Below are positions 23,881 through 36,124 of a DNA stretch of 64,000 bases, one piece after another. A model generated the notes under the pieces. It searched no databases, had not been told where the DNA came from, and saw nothing but the letters and a program-made list of their open reading frames with translations. The translations under genes and the position numbers were made by a program. The stretch is from Patella vulgata (taxonomy: Eukaryota; Mollusca; Gastropoda; Patellidae): contig NC_065884.2 in NCBI RefSeq assembly GCF_932274485.2, positions 38,893,540-38,957,539 on the forward strand, written 5' to 3'. Each line of letters begins with the position of its first letter. Position 1 is the stretch's first letter.

Positions 23881-23989
23881 CACTTGAATCAGGATTCAGG
23901 ATAGTTCCATTCATACGACATCTCTGACGAAGCTCATTTATTTCTGAATCTTTGAAGGACATTTTGGCATCCATTTCAGATATATGCCT
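23881..23989 (-). CDS. Liprin-beta (PPFIBP-like) coiled-coil exon
   Basis: A 109-bp minus-strand exon with acceptor TTTTTCAG at its 5' side and donor GTAAGT at 23875-23880. It joins in phase 0 to the exon at 24287-24418. It encodes RHISEMDAKMSFKDSEINEL and continues RQRCRMNGTILNPDSS, ending in phase 1. The FKDSEINELRQRC stretch resembles the vertebrate liprin-beta coiled coil (LKDAEIERL). Liprin-beta is a cytoplasmic scaffold that partners liprin-alpha at synaptic and focal-adhesion sites. Family assignment rests mainly on the neighbouring exon. Downstream exons were not found in the window. Confidence 0.65.
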
Positions 23990-24286
23990 CTGAAAAACAT
24001 TAGTGAACATTATTAAGTTTACATCTTTTAACACTGTATGCGTATTAATTTGTAAAGCCTAAATCAAGTCCTCAATAATATCAGTGAAGTATTGCAAGTA
24101 TCGTGATCATGTTATGACATAAATTAAATGTTTCATATTTGATCAATAAACAATGTTTAAATTCAAAAGCCATCGAAGTTCAACTATATGTATTAACTGT
24201 GATATACCAGTATACCGTTACCCATGCTCTATTTTCTACTACTGTATATTATTTTAAAAATTTCCTCTTTGAAAAATAAATGTTAC

Positions 24287-24418
24287 CTGAGATATTTGTA
24301 ATCTCTCATCTAATTCCCGTCTTTCTTTCTCAGTCAATGCTAGTTTGTTCTTCAGACTGGATATTTCCGCCATTAGGTCTAGTTTATGTGTTTCCAGGGA
24401 GGACCTGGTCAGAAGTTC
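24287..24418 (-). CDS. Liprin-beta (PPFIBP-like) coiled-coil exon
   Basis: A 132-bp exon on the minus strand with acceptor TATTCAAG and donor GTAACA, open in phase 0 at both ends (44 codons). It encodes ELLTRSSLETHKLDLMAEIS and a heptad-rich continuation ending ERLQISQ. From memory, vertebrate liprin-beta has ELLSRTSLETQKLDLM(A/T)E at the same place, so identification is strong for such a short exon. The segment is in the N-terminal coiled coil used for oligomerisation. Codon usage and the absence of stops indicate a live host gene; the flanking introns are full of repeats. Confidence 0.8.
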
Positions 24419-24521
24419 CTTGAATATACAAGATAAATACAAACATTATTCATTCTGTAATAATAGTAACATACATCATTTAAAAGATCTGAATTCAAAA
24501 TTCAGTATCACAGCAATTTAC

Positions 24522-24530
24522 CTGGTCTGT
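24522..24530 (-). CDS. Possible 9-nt microexon of liprin-beta
   Basis: ACAGACCAG is bounded by acceptor CTCATGCAG and donor GTAAATTG on the minus strand. It would add Thr-Asp-Gln in phase immediately before ELLTRSS, where vertebrate proteins also have Gln. Such tiny candidates arise by chance; transcript data are required. Confidence 0.25.
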
Positions 24531-25499
24531 CTGCATGAGAATCAAGTGCAAGTTACACTAAATAATGATAGTATAAGATTATTATAAACCACTTTAGTTT
24601 TCACATAAGGTAATTAAATGTGCATGCCCTAAGATAAACCAGCTTAGAAAAAGGCTTCTCGAAGATGGGTAGCACACTGGTTTATCTTGCCTTCAGAGGA
24701 CAAAGTTAAGTCCCCCTTAATAAACATCTACATATCACCGAATAGTGATATTAATTTTAACTTCTTTTTCAAATTTTATTTGAACAATGCATAATTTATT
24801 TCTTACTTCTATATTCCTATATACAATGTGACTGACTTTACTATTATCAGCCTGTCATTGATTTAGATTTTAATATTTTGATTTAAAGCTCTTAAAAAGT
24901 AATTGCCTATTGACAAAAATGGTCTTGACTGTGTTATAATCTTCGGATGCCTTGAGCAAAGAGTTATAGAATTAACAATACAGTCAGACCAGTGTCAATC
25001 AAGTGTCAACGCTTTTACTTTATTTATGGCTTAAAACATATTACTGATTCTATTAACTATAATGAAATTTATATATTAATTTAACTTCTTTCATTTGATT
25101 CGTTACAATGTACTTTATCACTAATTTTATCTTTAATTTGATATGTTGAAATGATTGTCCTTTTGTCTGTATGTACCCCTACACTGCCAAGCGAGAACAA
25201 CTGAAGATTTAATGGTTTGCACAAGAACATTCAAGAACAGATTGGAGATACAAGTGGATTCCTAGATTTGGTTCATATGAGATCAGAGAATTAGTTTGGT
25301 AAGTTAAATCAACTATTTCTTGCACCATTCTCGAAAATGTACATTTAGTGTATTACAATAACTGTAATTCATTATTTGATAGACTTATTTACTAGTTGAT
25401 TTCAACCTAAGTCAGAATCATTGAGATGGGTCATTCTCACTCAAAGGAACTAGATTGCAATGCCAAATCTTTGACTACCCATCTAAATAAAAATTTTGT

Positions 25500-27800
25500 A
25501 AATGTGACTTTAGGCAATACTGTCATAAAGTCTCATTGATACAGGGGTGAGCATATCTTGTATTTCCAAATCACTGTTAGATAAGGTTTTACCAGATGCA
25601 GAAATATCATCTTCAGATATAACTTACATTTCTGGTGTCGGGGGGGTCAAACTGTTAAAGTCGTAGGGGGTACTCTACTCGAATTTCAAATTCCCAACAC
25701 ATGTATTATTCATAAATTTTACATCTTTAATTATATCCAACATGATTTTATAATAGGTAATGATTTACTTATTGATACAAATGCTGAAATTAGTCATAAA
25801 AACAAAACTTTGACTTTAAACGGGGGATTAATTCATGCGGCATATGCACTCCCAGATAACACAGTAGATAATGAACAAAATAATACTAAAGTAAAAGTAC
25901 AAAGTAGCTTAAATGAAGATTTATCAGATAAAATATGCAAGGGCCATGGACATAGAAAATATCAAGTTGAATTTGTTAGGACCCCCAAAGACATATCCAT
26001 TGATCCTAACTCAACTAAAATATCCAAAATACCTTTAAATCGATAATTCTAAAAAAAAAAAAAAAATTATTAGGTGGTAAAAGTATCATAAAAACAAATG
26101 TTAATAGAGGTTATGTTAGGATTTTAAATTCTTCAGAAGAACAAATTAAAATTAAAGCTCATACTATAATAGCGAAGACCCATATCATATATAAAGATCA
26201 TATTTTAGACATAGAGCAATTGAAACAAAATCATGATAATTTTACAATCTCAAATATCCAGTGTCCAGAACATGAATCGGTAGAATTAGCTAAGTCTTTG
26301 GGATTCAATTTAGAAAATTCCGATTTATCACAAAAACAGAAGACAAAATTACTAGGCTTCTTAGGTCAATACAGAGATATATTTGCAACAAATCTAGCAG
26401 AATGAGGCAAAGCAAAAGGGTATATGCACAAAATTAATACAAATAATGCACCACCAATTAGATCACGCCCATAAAGATAAAGTACTGATGCAAAGGGAAT
26501 TACTGAAAAATGAACCAAGAAAATGTTAGACAACGGTGTAATAGAACCATCTTCTAGCAGTTGGGCATCTCCAATTGTGCTAGTTAAGAAACCAGATGGT
26601 AGTCATAGGTGTGCAGTAGACGAAAGAAAATTAAACCAAGTCACAGAACCTATGACACATCCATTACAACTCTTATCAGACACCATAGATCTCATTGCTG
26701 CTGCAAACACTACTATTTATTCGGTAATAGACTTACAATCAGGATTTTGGCAACAGGAATTGATCCAAAAACAAAGCATAAAACTGTTTTTGTCACGCAT
26801 CAAGGATCATTTGAATTTAATCGGCTTCCTTTTGGCTTACGAAATTCACCGGATGCTTTCCAGATGATGATGAACTCCATGTTGCGAGGGCTAAATTGGA
26901 AAATCATGTTAGTCTACGTGGAGGATTTAATCATTTTTAGTCAAAACTTTGAATCACATTTAAATAATTTACGGCAAATCTTACAGTAAAACCATCAAAA
27001 TGTCAACTTGCTAAGAAGAAAGTTAAGTACTTGGGACATATTTTAAGTATACGGTAGAAGGCATTAGTGTTGATGAAGACAAAATACGAGCAATAACAGA
27101 ATTTCCTACACCAAAGAATGTTAAGCAGGTACGTAGTTTTTTTAGGAACCTGTAAATATTATAGACAATTTATCAAAAATTATTCAAAGATTGCCTCTCC
27201 TTTAAACGCTTTACTGCAAAAGGATGAAACGTTTATATGGACAAAAAAATGTGATCTTGCATCAGATGATCTTAAGCAGCATCTAACTTCAGGTGCTATT
27301 TTAAAATTTCCAGATTTCAGAAAACAATTTATTATTTCAACAGACGCATCTAATGATTCTATTGGCTTTGTTTTAGGTCAGAAGAATGATCAAAATAGAG
27401 AATATGTGGTTGCTTAAGAAGGTAGAGCATTACATGGTGCCGAAAAAGAAATGGTCAATTTCTGAAAAAGATGGCTTAGCGTTAGTCGAAGCTGTAAAGA
27501 CATACCGTCCATATATAGTTAACCAAGAATTCCTGGTACTTACTGATCATATTTCTCTCAAATGGTTAAAAAGCATTAAGGATAAAATTAGTCGCATTGG
27601 AAGATGGTCTATGCTTTTAGGAGAATATCAATTTGACATCCAACATAGAGCAGGTTCCAAGAATGGAAATGCTGACGGGTTCTCAAGAAGAATCTACCAT
27701 CCATCAGACAATCCAAATAAGTTCCTTGATGATCAGCCAGTCTATTGCTGTCAGGAGAAAAAGCCAGAAACAATCTACACATTCGAGTATGAGACAGACA
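25500..27800 (+). mobile_element. Fossil Ty3/gypsy LTR retrotransposon pol
   Basis: A decayed pol region of a Ty3/gypsy-type element lies in the plus orientation. A retropepsin-like part is near 25500-25800, reverse transcriptase near 26500-27000, and RNase H near 27300-27700. Recognisable short signatures include SWASPIVLVKKPDG (RT) and FIISTDAS (RNase H). No integrase, gag or LTR was recognised. The element is clearly broken, with several interruptions (roughly five to ten), and its 3' side runs directly into a family A satellite array at about 27800. It looks old. Confidence 0.75.
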
Positions 27801-28387
27801 GATATGAAGTGTATCAATTTAAAGCCAAACGGATATTAACTTTACCCTCTAGAGCGTCCACAAGATTTTTCAAAGTGATCAAGGGCCATAACTCTGGCAG
27901 TACTTATCGGAAATCGCTGAAAATCTATAGGATTCTTCGTCTCATGACCTTTAAGACTGTGTATAAATTTAAAGTCGATCGGATATTAACCTTAGCCTCT
28001 AGAGCGTCCACAAGATTTTTCAAAGTGATCAAGGGCCATAACTCTGGCAGTAATTATCTGAAATCGCTGAAAATCAATAGGATTCTTCGTCTCATGACCT
28101 TATACACTGCGTATAAATTTAAAGTCAATCGGATATTAACTTTGACCTCTAGAGCGTCCACAAGATTTTATGAAGTGATTAAGGGCCATAACTCTGGCAG
28201 TAATTATTGAAAATCGTTGAAAATCAATAGGCTTCTTCGTCTCATAACCCTTAACACTGTGTATAAATTTAAAGTCAATTGGATATTAACTTTAGTCTAT
28301 AGAGCGTCCACAAGCTATTGTGGATGCCAGACCTCCGGACGGACCGACAACAACATACAACCACATTTCAATGTGGGCGTATAAAAA
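27801..28387 (+). mobile_element. Family A element A7 (150-bp subfamily), 5' truncated
   Basis: Four units carry GGATATTAAC at 27831, 27981, 28131 and 28281, exactly 150 bp apart. A short GGACGGACC tract follows, then a stem-loop CCACATTTCAATGTGG ending GGGCGTATAAAAAA. The 5' palindrome is missing where it meets the gypsy fossil. Confidence 0.8.
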
Positions 28388-29390
28388 AGGGCCGAAATAG
28401 GAAGGTTATTTTCGGTATAATACTGTTTACTTACAAGATAAGATAAGATGTTAATTGCATCAAAAAGTCCATTTAGGACAACATTTATAAATATATATTT
28501 AGACATAGTCGTATACATTTAATAATACATATAACATAGAAAACACATACACGTACACATAAGTAAATACAGTCATACAGACATGCGATACTCTTGTTGG
28601 CTAATATTAATGTTTCATCAATTTTCATTCTATTATGGATAATCGCTCCTAAAGATTTCCAATTGTAAATTAGATTTACTGTGGAGCGAGGCACGGATTT
28701 CGGAATGTGATTCTGTTTTGGGCGATTTCAACACCTGAGATTGTTCTTAAAGGAGGCATACAATCCCTGCGGCCGACCCATGACAACTCCTAGATATCAA
28801 AATTAGTTTAGAGCTGTCTTATGTGATTAATTACAAACACCCATGTATTCCACCAATGCTACTTCTATTTATATCTATGTGAAGTGGATATTTTTGATAT
28901 AACATAGTGTAAACGATTGTAAATATGGATCTGGTACTGTCAAGCTTATTACAGGCTATAACACTGTGTTCTGTTAAATAAACGGGTGTTGATAAGAAAA
29001 ATTGTTAGCAAACAAATTGATAAGTCTGCAATAAATAAGAACTTTAGTTTTAACAAGCACACTCCTAAGACATTATCGACAATGTGGAAGTAATTTAAAA
29101 TGGCTACTTGAGAACGAGGGACCGTAAATCTGCTAATATTAAACTTGAAATCGTCTCGTTCAATGCTTCTTTCGATCGACTCAAAGGAGTGTCTATTTTT
29201 AGTACATTAATTACTCTAGTCTCAATCTTACAAGTCGCAAATCAGTCAATGTTACGCATTAAAACGACCGAAAGATCGAGTCTCGAGACTATAAAACACA
29301 GTTACGCCCTTTTGTGTGGCACTGCATTGTTTACATTCGCTTCACTACAAGTTTTCTTTACTTAACTTACGCAGTAAATAAATAAAACGC
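28388..29390. other. Non-coding interval, nothing firmly recognised
   Basis: Contains the short open frame 29108-29365 without recognised domain. No repeat family member was identified. Confidence 0.35.
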
Positions 29391-29397
29391 ACAATAA

Positions 29398-29700
29398 TGA
29401 CAACTAATACTAGTAAACCCAAAATAAGGATAGATTCCTTTTTCCTTCCTACGACTACTGTTAGTCCAGAATCTACTTCCTTGAGTGAGAGTGTCATCTC
29501 GGACGCAAGTCCTTCGTTGGCTTCATCAACATGTGAACAAAAATTAGACCTTAACCGAGACCGTTGAGCTAACCCTCAATGACCTCATGCTTATAAAAAT
29601 GGATGAACCGGAAAGCATAAATTTTGAATTTGTCAGAGCATTTGATCAGTGGTGTCTTAAAAAGAATCGTCATGTCTTTTCTGTTATGACGATGAACTAA
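29398..29700 (+). pseudogene. hAT transposase remnant with N- and C-terminal parts
   Basis: A start MTTNTSKPKIRIDSFFLPTT runs into an acidic Ser-rich stretch. After a change of frame, VELTLNDLMLIKMDEPESIN and RAFDQWCLKKNRH precede a stop. The latter resembles the extreme C terminus of hAT-type dimerisation domains (LMxIxxxxP....F....A...W). The long catalytic middle is absent, as in internally deleted hAT derivatives. Terminal repeats were not established. Confidence 0.4.
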
Positions 29701-30260
29701 ATTAAATCATGTGACTGTGAAGTAGGCCTAATCTGTCCTATAAACAGGCAAGGAGATAAAATAATATTCTTGTGTACAATATAAGTACATATTAAACATT
29801 TATTTTCATTTTTAATTAACAAACATATGAATAAAAATGATATAAAATATTTAGCTAAAACTTTCTGAATTGGCTAATAAAATTTTGATTTGGCTAAAAA
29901 TTTGGCTAAAGATTTTAAGAGTCTAGGGCGGTCACTGTGTTGCAATAGGCAGATTTACACATGTAGCTCTTGCATTATGTACATGTATCTTTAAATTTTA
30001 ACAATTATTCAGAGGTATTCGTATTAAGAAAATAGTTCTGAAAAGCAAAAGTTCGGTACCATAATAACATGATGGTTTTTGGAACTCCTCATTTGGTATC
30101 TGTGATCAATGTATTTTTGAAAAGATTTAAGAACTGTCTGGATACTTTTTTTTGAAGCTTGAAGTACAGTTCTGATGTCAGTAATTTTTCAAGAAAATCT
30201 CTTACTTCCTGTAACAAAGTTCAAGTTTATTTTAACAGATCAAAAAATAATTATTCTTAC

Positions 30261-30350
30261 CACTAATTCTTCCAATTTGTTTTCCCATGAGGAAAAATAG
30301 ACTCCAGTACTAGCGGGTCGATCTACGGACCAACCATTAATACGTGACAT
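30261..30350 (-). CDS. Possible alternative first exon of the liprin-beta gene
   Basis: From ATG at 30350 the minus strand reads MSRINGWSVDRPASTGVYFS then SWENKLEELV, ending exactly at a consensus donor GTAAG (30256-30260). An in-frame stop lies two codons upstream, so it would be a first coding exon. WENKLEELV could lead into the liprin-beta coiled coil, and strand and position fit the exons at 23.9-24.4 kb. There is no similarity to known liprin N termini that I can recall, so the link is inference. Confidence 0.35.
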
Positions 30351-30867
30351 AATGTGTCAATTTCCTTGCTATGATAACACTAATATTTCTTTAATCCAGT
30401 TTGACTACTTTCAAAAACAGCTCATTATTTTAGATAGCAGACGAAATAAGTTGGCAATAATCCCAACCACTTTCTCTCTATTAATATTACAGAATAATGC
30501 TAACAAATAGTAGCACTGAATTAATTCCAATGCACAAGGGGTTGGTATCCGTATCGGCACACATTACCCAGTTTTCCTACCAATAAACACAAACATGGGT
30601 AATAACCATGATCAAAATTTGATTTCTTGAATTATGATTAGAAGTACAAGTCACTTATATTAGCATGATAATATCCATACAGAAGACACAACAGGTTTAT
30701 ACGGACAAACAAATAATTTTCTATGCAGATCTGTTTTAATGTGGTTAAGGAATACATGTATGTTTACAATATAGATATAATCAGCATAGATTTCTTTCAT
30801 TTAAATTATTTCTATTTTCATCACAAAAAAAAAATTAAAACAAGCACACTGTTACAAATTCCAACAA

Positions 30868-31876
30868 TTGCAAGAGATGGATAGAGAACAAGCTAAAACA
30901 AAAAGCTATTTTTCGTGCAATCAAGGGCCATAATTCAAGAAGTTACGATCAGATATGCACAAATATCGACAGGAACCAAGATCTTTGGGTTATAAAGATA
31001 TATTCAAGTTTAATAAAAATCGGATCAAAATTGTGGCCTCTAGAGGGTCAACAACCTTGATATACAATATATATTTACACTATTTGCGTAAGAGAGGCGC
31101 CCATTTTGTCCAGCAGTTTTGGTCTGATTTTCACGAAATTCGAACTCCGCCATCATTAGGGTGTAACGGGGATATATATTCAAATGGTTTTTCATATTGG
31201 ATAAAAATTGTTACCTCTAGAATGACCACAAGCTAAAAACATGATTTTTCGTACAATCAAGGGCCATAATCAGGAAGTAATGATCCAATATGTGCAAATT
31301 TTGACAGGAACCCAGATCTTTGGGTTATAAACATGTATTTCAAGTTTCATCAAAATCATGACCTCTAGAGGGTTCACAACCTTGATATACCATATTTTTT
31401 ACACTATTTGCGTACAAAGGGCGGCCATTTTATCCAACAGCGTTATCACAGTGTAATGGTGATATATTCAAACCTTTTTTAAATCGGATAACAATTGTGA
31501 CCTCTAGAGGGACAACAAGTTAAAAACTTGATTTCTCTTACAGTCAGGGGCCATAATTCAGGAAGTTACTATCCGATATGCGCAAATATCAAAACGATCC
31601 AAGATCTTTTGGTTATAAACATGCAATTCAAGTTTCATCAAAATTGTGACCTCTAGAGTGTCTATAAGCTAAAAACATGATTATTCGTACAATCAGGGGC
31701 CATAAACCATGAAGTCATGGTTCGATATATACCAATATCTTTGGGAGATAGACCTACATTTTAAGTATCGTCAAAATCGAATAAAAATTGTGACCTGTAG
31801 ATTGTCCACAAACAATTATGGACGGACATCCGGACTACAATATACGTCCACATGAAAATGTGGGCGTATAAAAATG
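30868..31876 (+). mobile_element. Family B element, 5' palindrome missing
   Basis: It starts GCAAGAGATGGATAGAGAAC, lacking the usual CTGCCAGGCAG and ATACGCCCACA. It carries several diverged B units, a GGACGGACATCCGGAC tract and a 3' stem-loop CCACATGAAAATGTGG with GGGCGTATAAAAA. Confidence 0.8.
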
Positions 31877-32058
31877 AAAACATTTCAGAATAATTATTCT
31901 GAATACCTGATTACAAACTCAAGTTCCTACTTTTCACAATTAAAAATATTTGTACGTTTTTCCAGAACTGCTATTCAAATAATATAAAATCTGTAAAAGT
32001 GCCAAAACTGAACAGCTTTTTTAGATGAACGGCACTTACAGATATGAACACAGAAAGA

Positions 32059-32199
32059 TCTTTTATTCAATCAATCGTGAAAGCACTGTACTGATTTCAT
32101 CCATGTACAAAAACCACAAGTCCTATTAGAATGAAAACAATATCAATGGAGTTTTTTTCTCCATCAAAGGTTTGCCTTTCTTGTCTTCACTCTCAATAT
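32059..32199 (-). CDS. Possible terminal exon with poly(A) signal, unknown gene
   Basis: On the minus strand a long pyrimidine tract ends in acceptor TTATTTATCAG, followed by HIESEDKKGKPLMEKKTPLI, LFSF and a stop. About 80 bp further on lies AATAAA (near 32062-32070). The combination looks like a 3'-terminal exon, but the coding part is short and the protein was not recognised. It is not obviously part of liprin-beta. Confidence 0.3.
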
Positions 32200-32569
32200 G
32201 CTGATAAATAACATACATGCAAAAAATAAAAATGCCTTTAAACATTAAATCTTGTCCACGAATATGCTACCCTTTTTTCGATACAGTGACAGTGTATATC
32301 ACAGAGATGCTGAATGAACAGTGTACAGAAGATCCACAAAACAACAACTGATAAAAGACAGAATTATCTCCGAAATTGCCTAGAAAACAAGGCTGATAAC
32401 AAACCATATTATTAAATTTTTATAACTGTTGTAAAGTATTTCATTTACACAACAATGATACTACATATATGTAAATACATTTACTGCCATCACAATCTTC
32501 CACTGGTTGATAAACTTAGGATTTCTAACTTGCACCACAAGTAGTGCTTCTGATTGTGTGTGTGTGTGT

Positions 32570-32831
32570 GTGAGAGAGAGGGTTTAACGTCCACTCCACA
32601 CAAACTAGGTCATTTCGGGACTAACACATGGTTCAATTTTATTTCAATAATTCACTTGCGCATAGGGGTCTTTAGCAGTGAAAGGAAACCAGAGGACCCG
32701 GAGAAAACCACATGGCTGGACAGGCGACCCTACTCCTTGTCACGTACAACTGGGGAATTGAAACCCTGCCAGTTGACTCAATGACAGACCTATGATACAG
32801 TGCACACATGCTAACCACAGTCAATAACTTT
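32570..32831 (-). mobile_element. tRNA-derived SINE (family 2), copy 2, main part
   Basis: Minus-strand SINE with a B-box-like GGGTTTCAATTCCC and a (TC)n 3' end (plus-strand (TG)n(AG)n at 32556-32582). It shares its body with 7508-7785. Its tRNA-like head is interrupted at 32831 and apparently continues at 34690-34712 (GGATGGCCGAATGGTTA on the minus strand). Confidence 0.7.
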
Positions 32832-34689
32832 CAGATCTGAAATCACAAGCCATTCGGGCTAGTAGATTACAATTTTTTTACAAGCCCTGACCCAATTTCA
32901 CTGGCCCAAAAATTCAAAAGTAGTAATACAACTTTTGTTTTAAATTCTTTATTCTCTTGAATACAGATATAATGGATTTTCATGTTTATTTTTCGAATCT
33001 CGTTAATGAAGAGCGGACCTGGAAAGCAAGATTCCATGTCATTTCGGACTCAAAAAAATATGGCCTTAACGATTTCAGACTCGGGCACGTGACATCTCAG
33101 ATTCGGAAATAAGTTGAAAGGAAAGGTTGAATACAACTGTCAAATCAATTTATAGTAAGTCAAAAACGATTTTATAAAAATATCATGCGGGTAAAATTTA
33201 GCGCTCAGAATCAAATACTGCACGTGGAGTCGTGGATCACGCACCGTATAGACCTCTTATTATGAACGGCAAAATTTCCAATTTTGAATGTTTATGAAAA
33301 GAATGTTTTAGTTATTTGTATCTGTAATATGTATATAAAAAAGCAGTTGATGAATTTATTCGAAATAGGCCAATTTAAAAAACAAAAGAAAATATTAGCA
33401 CGAAACACATGGTTATTAAAAGGCTCCACCAAATTGTAAAAGATTAGTTGCACAGGTAGCTTTTCTTCATACATGTCGCTTCAGTAACTAACCTGTAACT
33501 CTAAATTATCAAAGACCAGTCACATCACACAAATCCATACATGTAGGTACACAAACGCTCTCTACGTACAATGTTCCATATAAATATCGTAATATGAAAC
33601 CTATGGGAATGCCTAAAAATTCTTGAAAGTCCGCGAATCTGCTTTGCCTCGGCGACACCCAGATTCGTGCAATTCTATAATCCGTATCCATGTAAATTTC
33701 TCCAAGTATCATGGTGCCAAACTCCCGTGCTAAATTGAATACTTCGCCGTTGAGACCTGTGGCTGTGCGTGGCTTCATATTTACATGTACCGCGTGCGGA
33801 GGAAGGTAACGCCCCCTGGAATTTCTTTCTCACATCCATGTCTATCTTTACGCTACAAGTTATACATGTATTTATACATATAGAATTATTTCCCGACCTA
33901 ATTATTTGATTTTGTCAAATTTTCTAGTAAATTATTCATACTATAGCCTTTATTTATGGACACTGTTTTAAAATGATTAAATACACCAGACAACGAGCCG
34001 TGTGCATTTCCATTCCATATATTTACTGTGGGGTCGTCATGGTACAAAAAGTAGGTCACATGACTTGGGGGTGCGTTTTAATTTATTTAGACATAATAAT
34101 TCATAATGCTATAAACTAGTGTTAAACAGGCGAAAACAAGCGTGGATGGTGTGAAATTTATTGTTATAAAATTGGCTACTTCCAACTGTGCGAGTAACTA
34201 TACGACAGTGTGCAATGGACACAATGCAAATTAATGGTGGCTTTTCGCGGTATTTCCGAGCTTAATTCTTGCATTTAAAAATGAATAATTAAATGTACAT
34301 GTACGTGGCGTACACGTGAATATTGTGGTCTCAAGTCAGTTTACTAAACATAAAATAGTTTTTCTTGCTACCTGTCAGACGTAAAATTTGCCTGTTGCCG
34401 ACAAGATAGGCGAACATTTTGAGCCATGACTGATTTTTCTATCGAAACTCCATCACGGTTTCACGCCAGATCCTGTGACCTTGTAAAGGAAAATGTGTTT
34501 TCCATATAATATTTTGAGAAAAAGGCGAATATAATTTATCTTTCTTTCTCGAGTGATTTGGAATAAAAACGGTTGAAAGTTTTTAAATTTTCCACAAGCC
34601 AGTCGGACTTGTGCTTTTTAAATTTTTACTGGCCAGATCAAAAATCTACTGGCCACGGGCGTTCGGGCCAGTGCCAATTTCGCACACTG
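32832..34689. mobile_element. TIR element H inserted into the SINE head
   Basis: The interval separating the two parts of a SINE head begins CAGATCTGAAATCACAAGCC and ends with the complement of CAGTGTGCGAAATTGGCAC. Diverged inverted similarity continues inward (GGGCTAGTAGATTA / GGCCAGTAGATTTT). AATGGTTA and AAAGTTAT flank it as an imperfect duplication. CAGTG termini suggest hAT, but this is tentative. An 89-codon minus-strand frame (33509-33778) inside was not recognised. Confidence 0.45.
33509..33778 (-). CDS. Hypothetical 89-aa open frame within element H
   Basis: Reads MKPRTATGLNGEVFNLAREF then GTMILGEIYMDTDYRIARIW. Residue use and the locally higher CpG content look protein-like, and a donor-like site (ACAG/GTTAGT) lies shortly downstream. 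It could be a first exon, a captured gene piece or chance. Nothing recognisable. Confidence 0.25.
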   Translation of the reverse strand: MKPRTATGLNGEVFNLAREFGTMILGEIYMDTDYRIARIWVSPRQSRFADFQEFLGIPIGFILRYLYGTLYVESVCVPTCMDLCDVTGL

Positions 34690-34712
34690 TAACCATTCGG
34701 CCATCCAACCCC
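34690..34712 (-). repeat. SINE family 2, tRNA head fragment
   Basis: The minus strand reads GGTTGGATGGCCGAATGGTT, a tRNA-like 5' end with A box, separated from its body by element H. Confidence 0.5.
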
Positions 34713-34794
34713 CCTTTCTGACTGTGAAATACAACAAATGTTGATGTACATTTAGATAGACAACACGTCCATGTTAAAATCCAAGGAAATCAAA

Positions 34795-36124
34795 GATAGG
34801 TTGCCAAGCAACAAAATATACGCCCAAAGCAGCTATTTCGTCCGAGCAGTCGACAAAGGTTGTCACATATTTATTCTTTTTTTAGGTAATTAGGGGAATT
34901 TAGACAATTTCATACAGATGACATTATAATTTTCGTCGTTTGAAGGTTCACAAGGTTCTAAAAACTAAAAGAAGGGCCGTAACTCTAGAAGCAATCTACA
35001 GAAATTGTTCAAATTCGACAGGCTTTTTCGTTTTACTAATTCAAATATTGCATATAAATTTCATAGAGATCGGATGATAACTTTTGTCGTTCGAAAATTC
35101 ACAAAGTTCAACAAAGTAAATCAAGGGCCATAACTCTAGAGGTAATTGACGGAAATTGCTGACATTCAATAGGCTTCTTCATTTCACTAATTTAAATGAT
35201 GCATATGAATTTCATACAGATTAGGTGATAATTTTTGTCGTTCAAGCGTTTACAAGATTCAACAAAGTTAAACAAGGGCCATAACTCTAGATGTAATTAA
35301 CGGAAATTTGCTGAAACTCAATAGGCTTGTTCGTTTTACTAATCTAAATGATACATATAAATTTCATACAGATCGGATAACTTTTGTCGTTAGAGCATTT
35401 ACAATCTACAACAAAGTGAAACAAGGGCCATACATGTAACTCACGGCGTAATTAACGGAAATTGCTGAAATTCAATAGGCTTCTTCATTTCACTAATTTA
35501 AATGATGCATATCAATTTCAAACAGATCGGATGACAACTGTTGTCATTAGAGAGTTCACAAGATTCAACAAAGTGAAACAAGGGCCATAACTCTAAATGT
35601 AATTAACGGAAATTGCTGAAATTCAATAAGCTTCTTTGTTTTACTAATTTAAATGATGCATATAAATTTTATACAGATCGGTTGATAACTTTTGTTGTTA
35701 GAGCGTTCACAAGGTGCAACAAAGTGAAACAAGGGCCATAATGCAAGAGAAATTAACGGAAATTGCTGAAATTCAAAAGGCTTCTTCATTTCACAAATTT
35801 AAATGATGCATATCAATTTCAAACAGATCGGATGATAACTGTTGTCATTAGAGCGTTCACAAGATTCAACAAAGTGAAACAAGGGCCATAACTCTAGATG
35901 TAATTATCGGAAATTGCTGAAATTCAATAGGCTTCTTTGTTTTACTAATTTAAATGATGCATATAAATTTCATACAAATCGGTTGATAACTTTTGTCGTT
36001 AGAGCGTTCACAAGGTGCAACAAAGTGGAACAAGGGCCATAACTCCAGAAGAAATTAACGAAATTTGCTGAAATTCAATAGGTTTCTTCATTTCACTAAT
36101 TTAAATGATGCATATCAATTTCAG
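34795..36124 (+). mobile_element. Family A element A3, 3' end lost
   Basis: It opens GATAGGTTGCCAAGCAAC with the ATACGCCCA motif and carries about eight units around AAGGGCCATAACTC. It stops mid-unit at about 36124 without microsatellite or 3' stem-loop. Confidence 0.8.

Noticed and set aside
28684-28800. Possible tRNA or small-RNA gene near CCTGCGGCCGACCC
   Set aside because: No cloverleaf or pol III A/B box pair could be formed.
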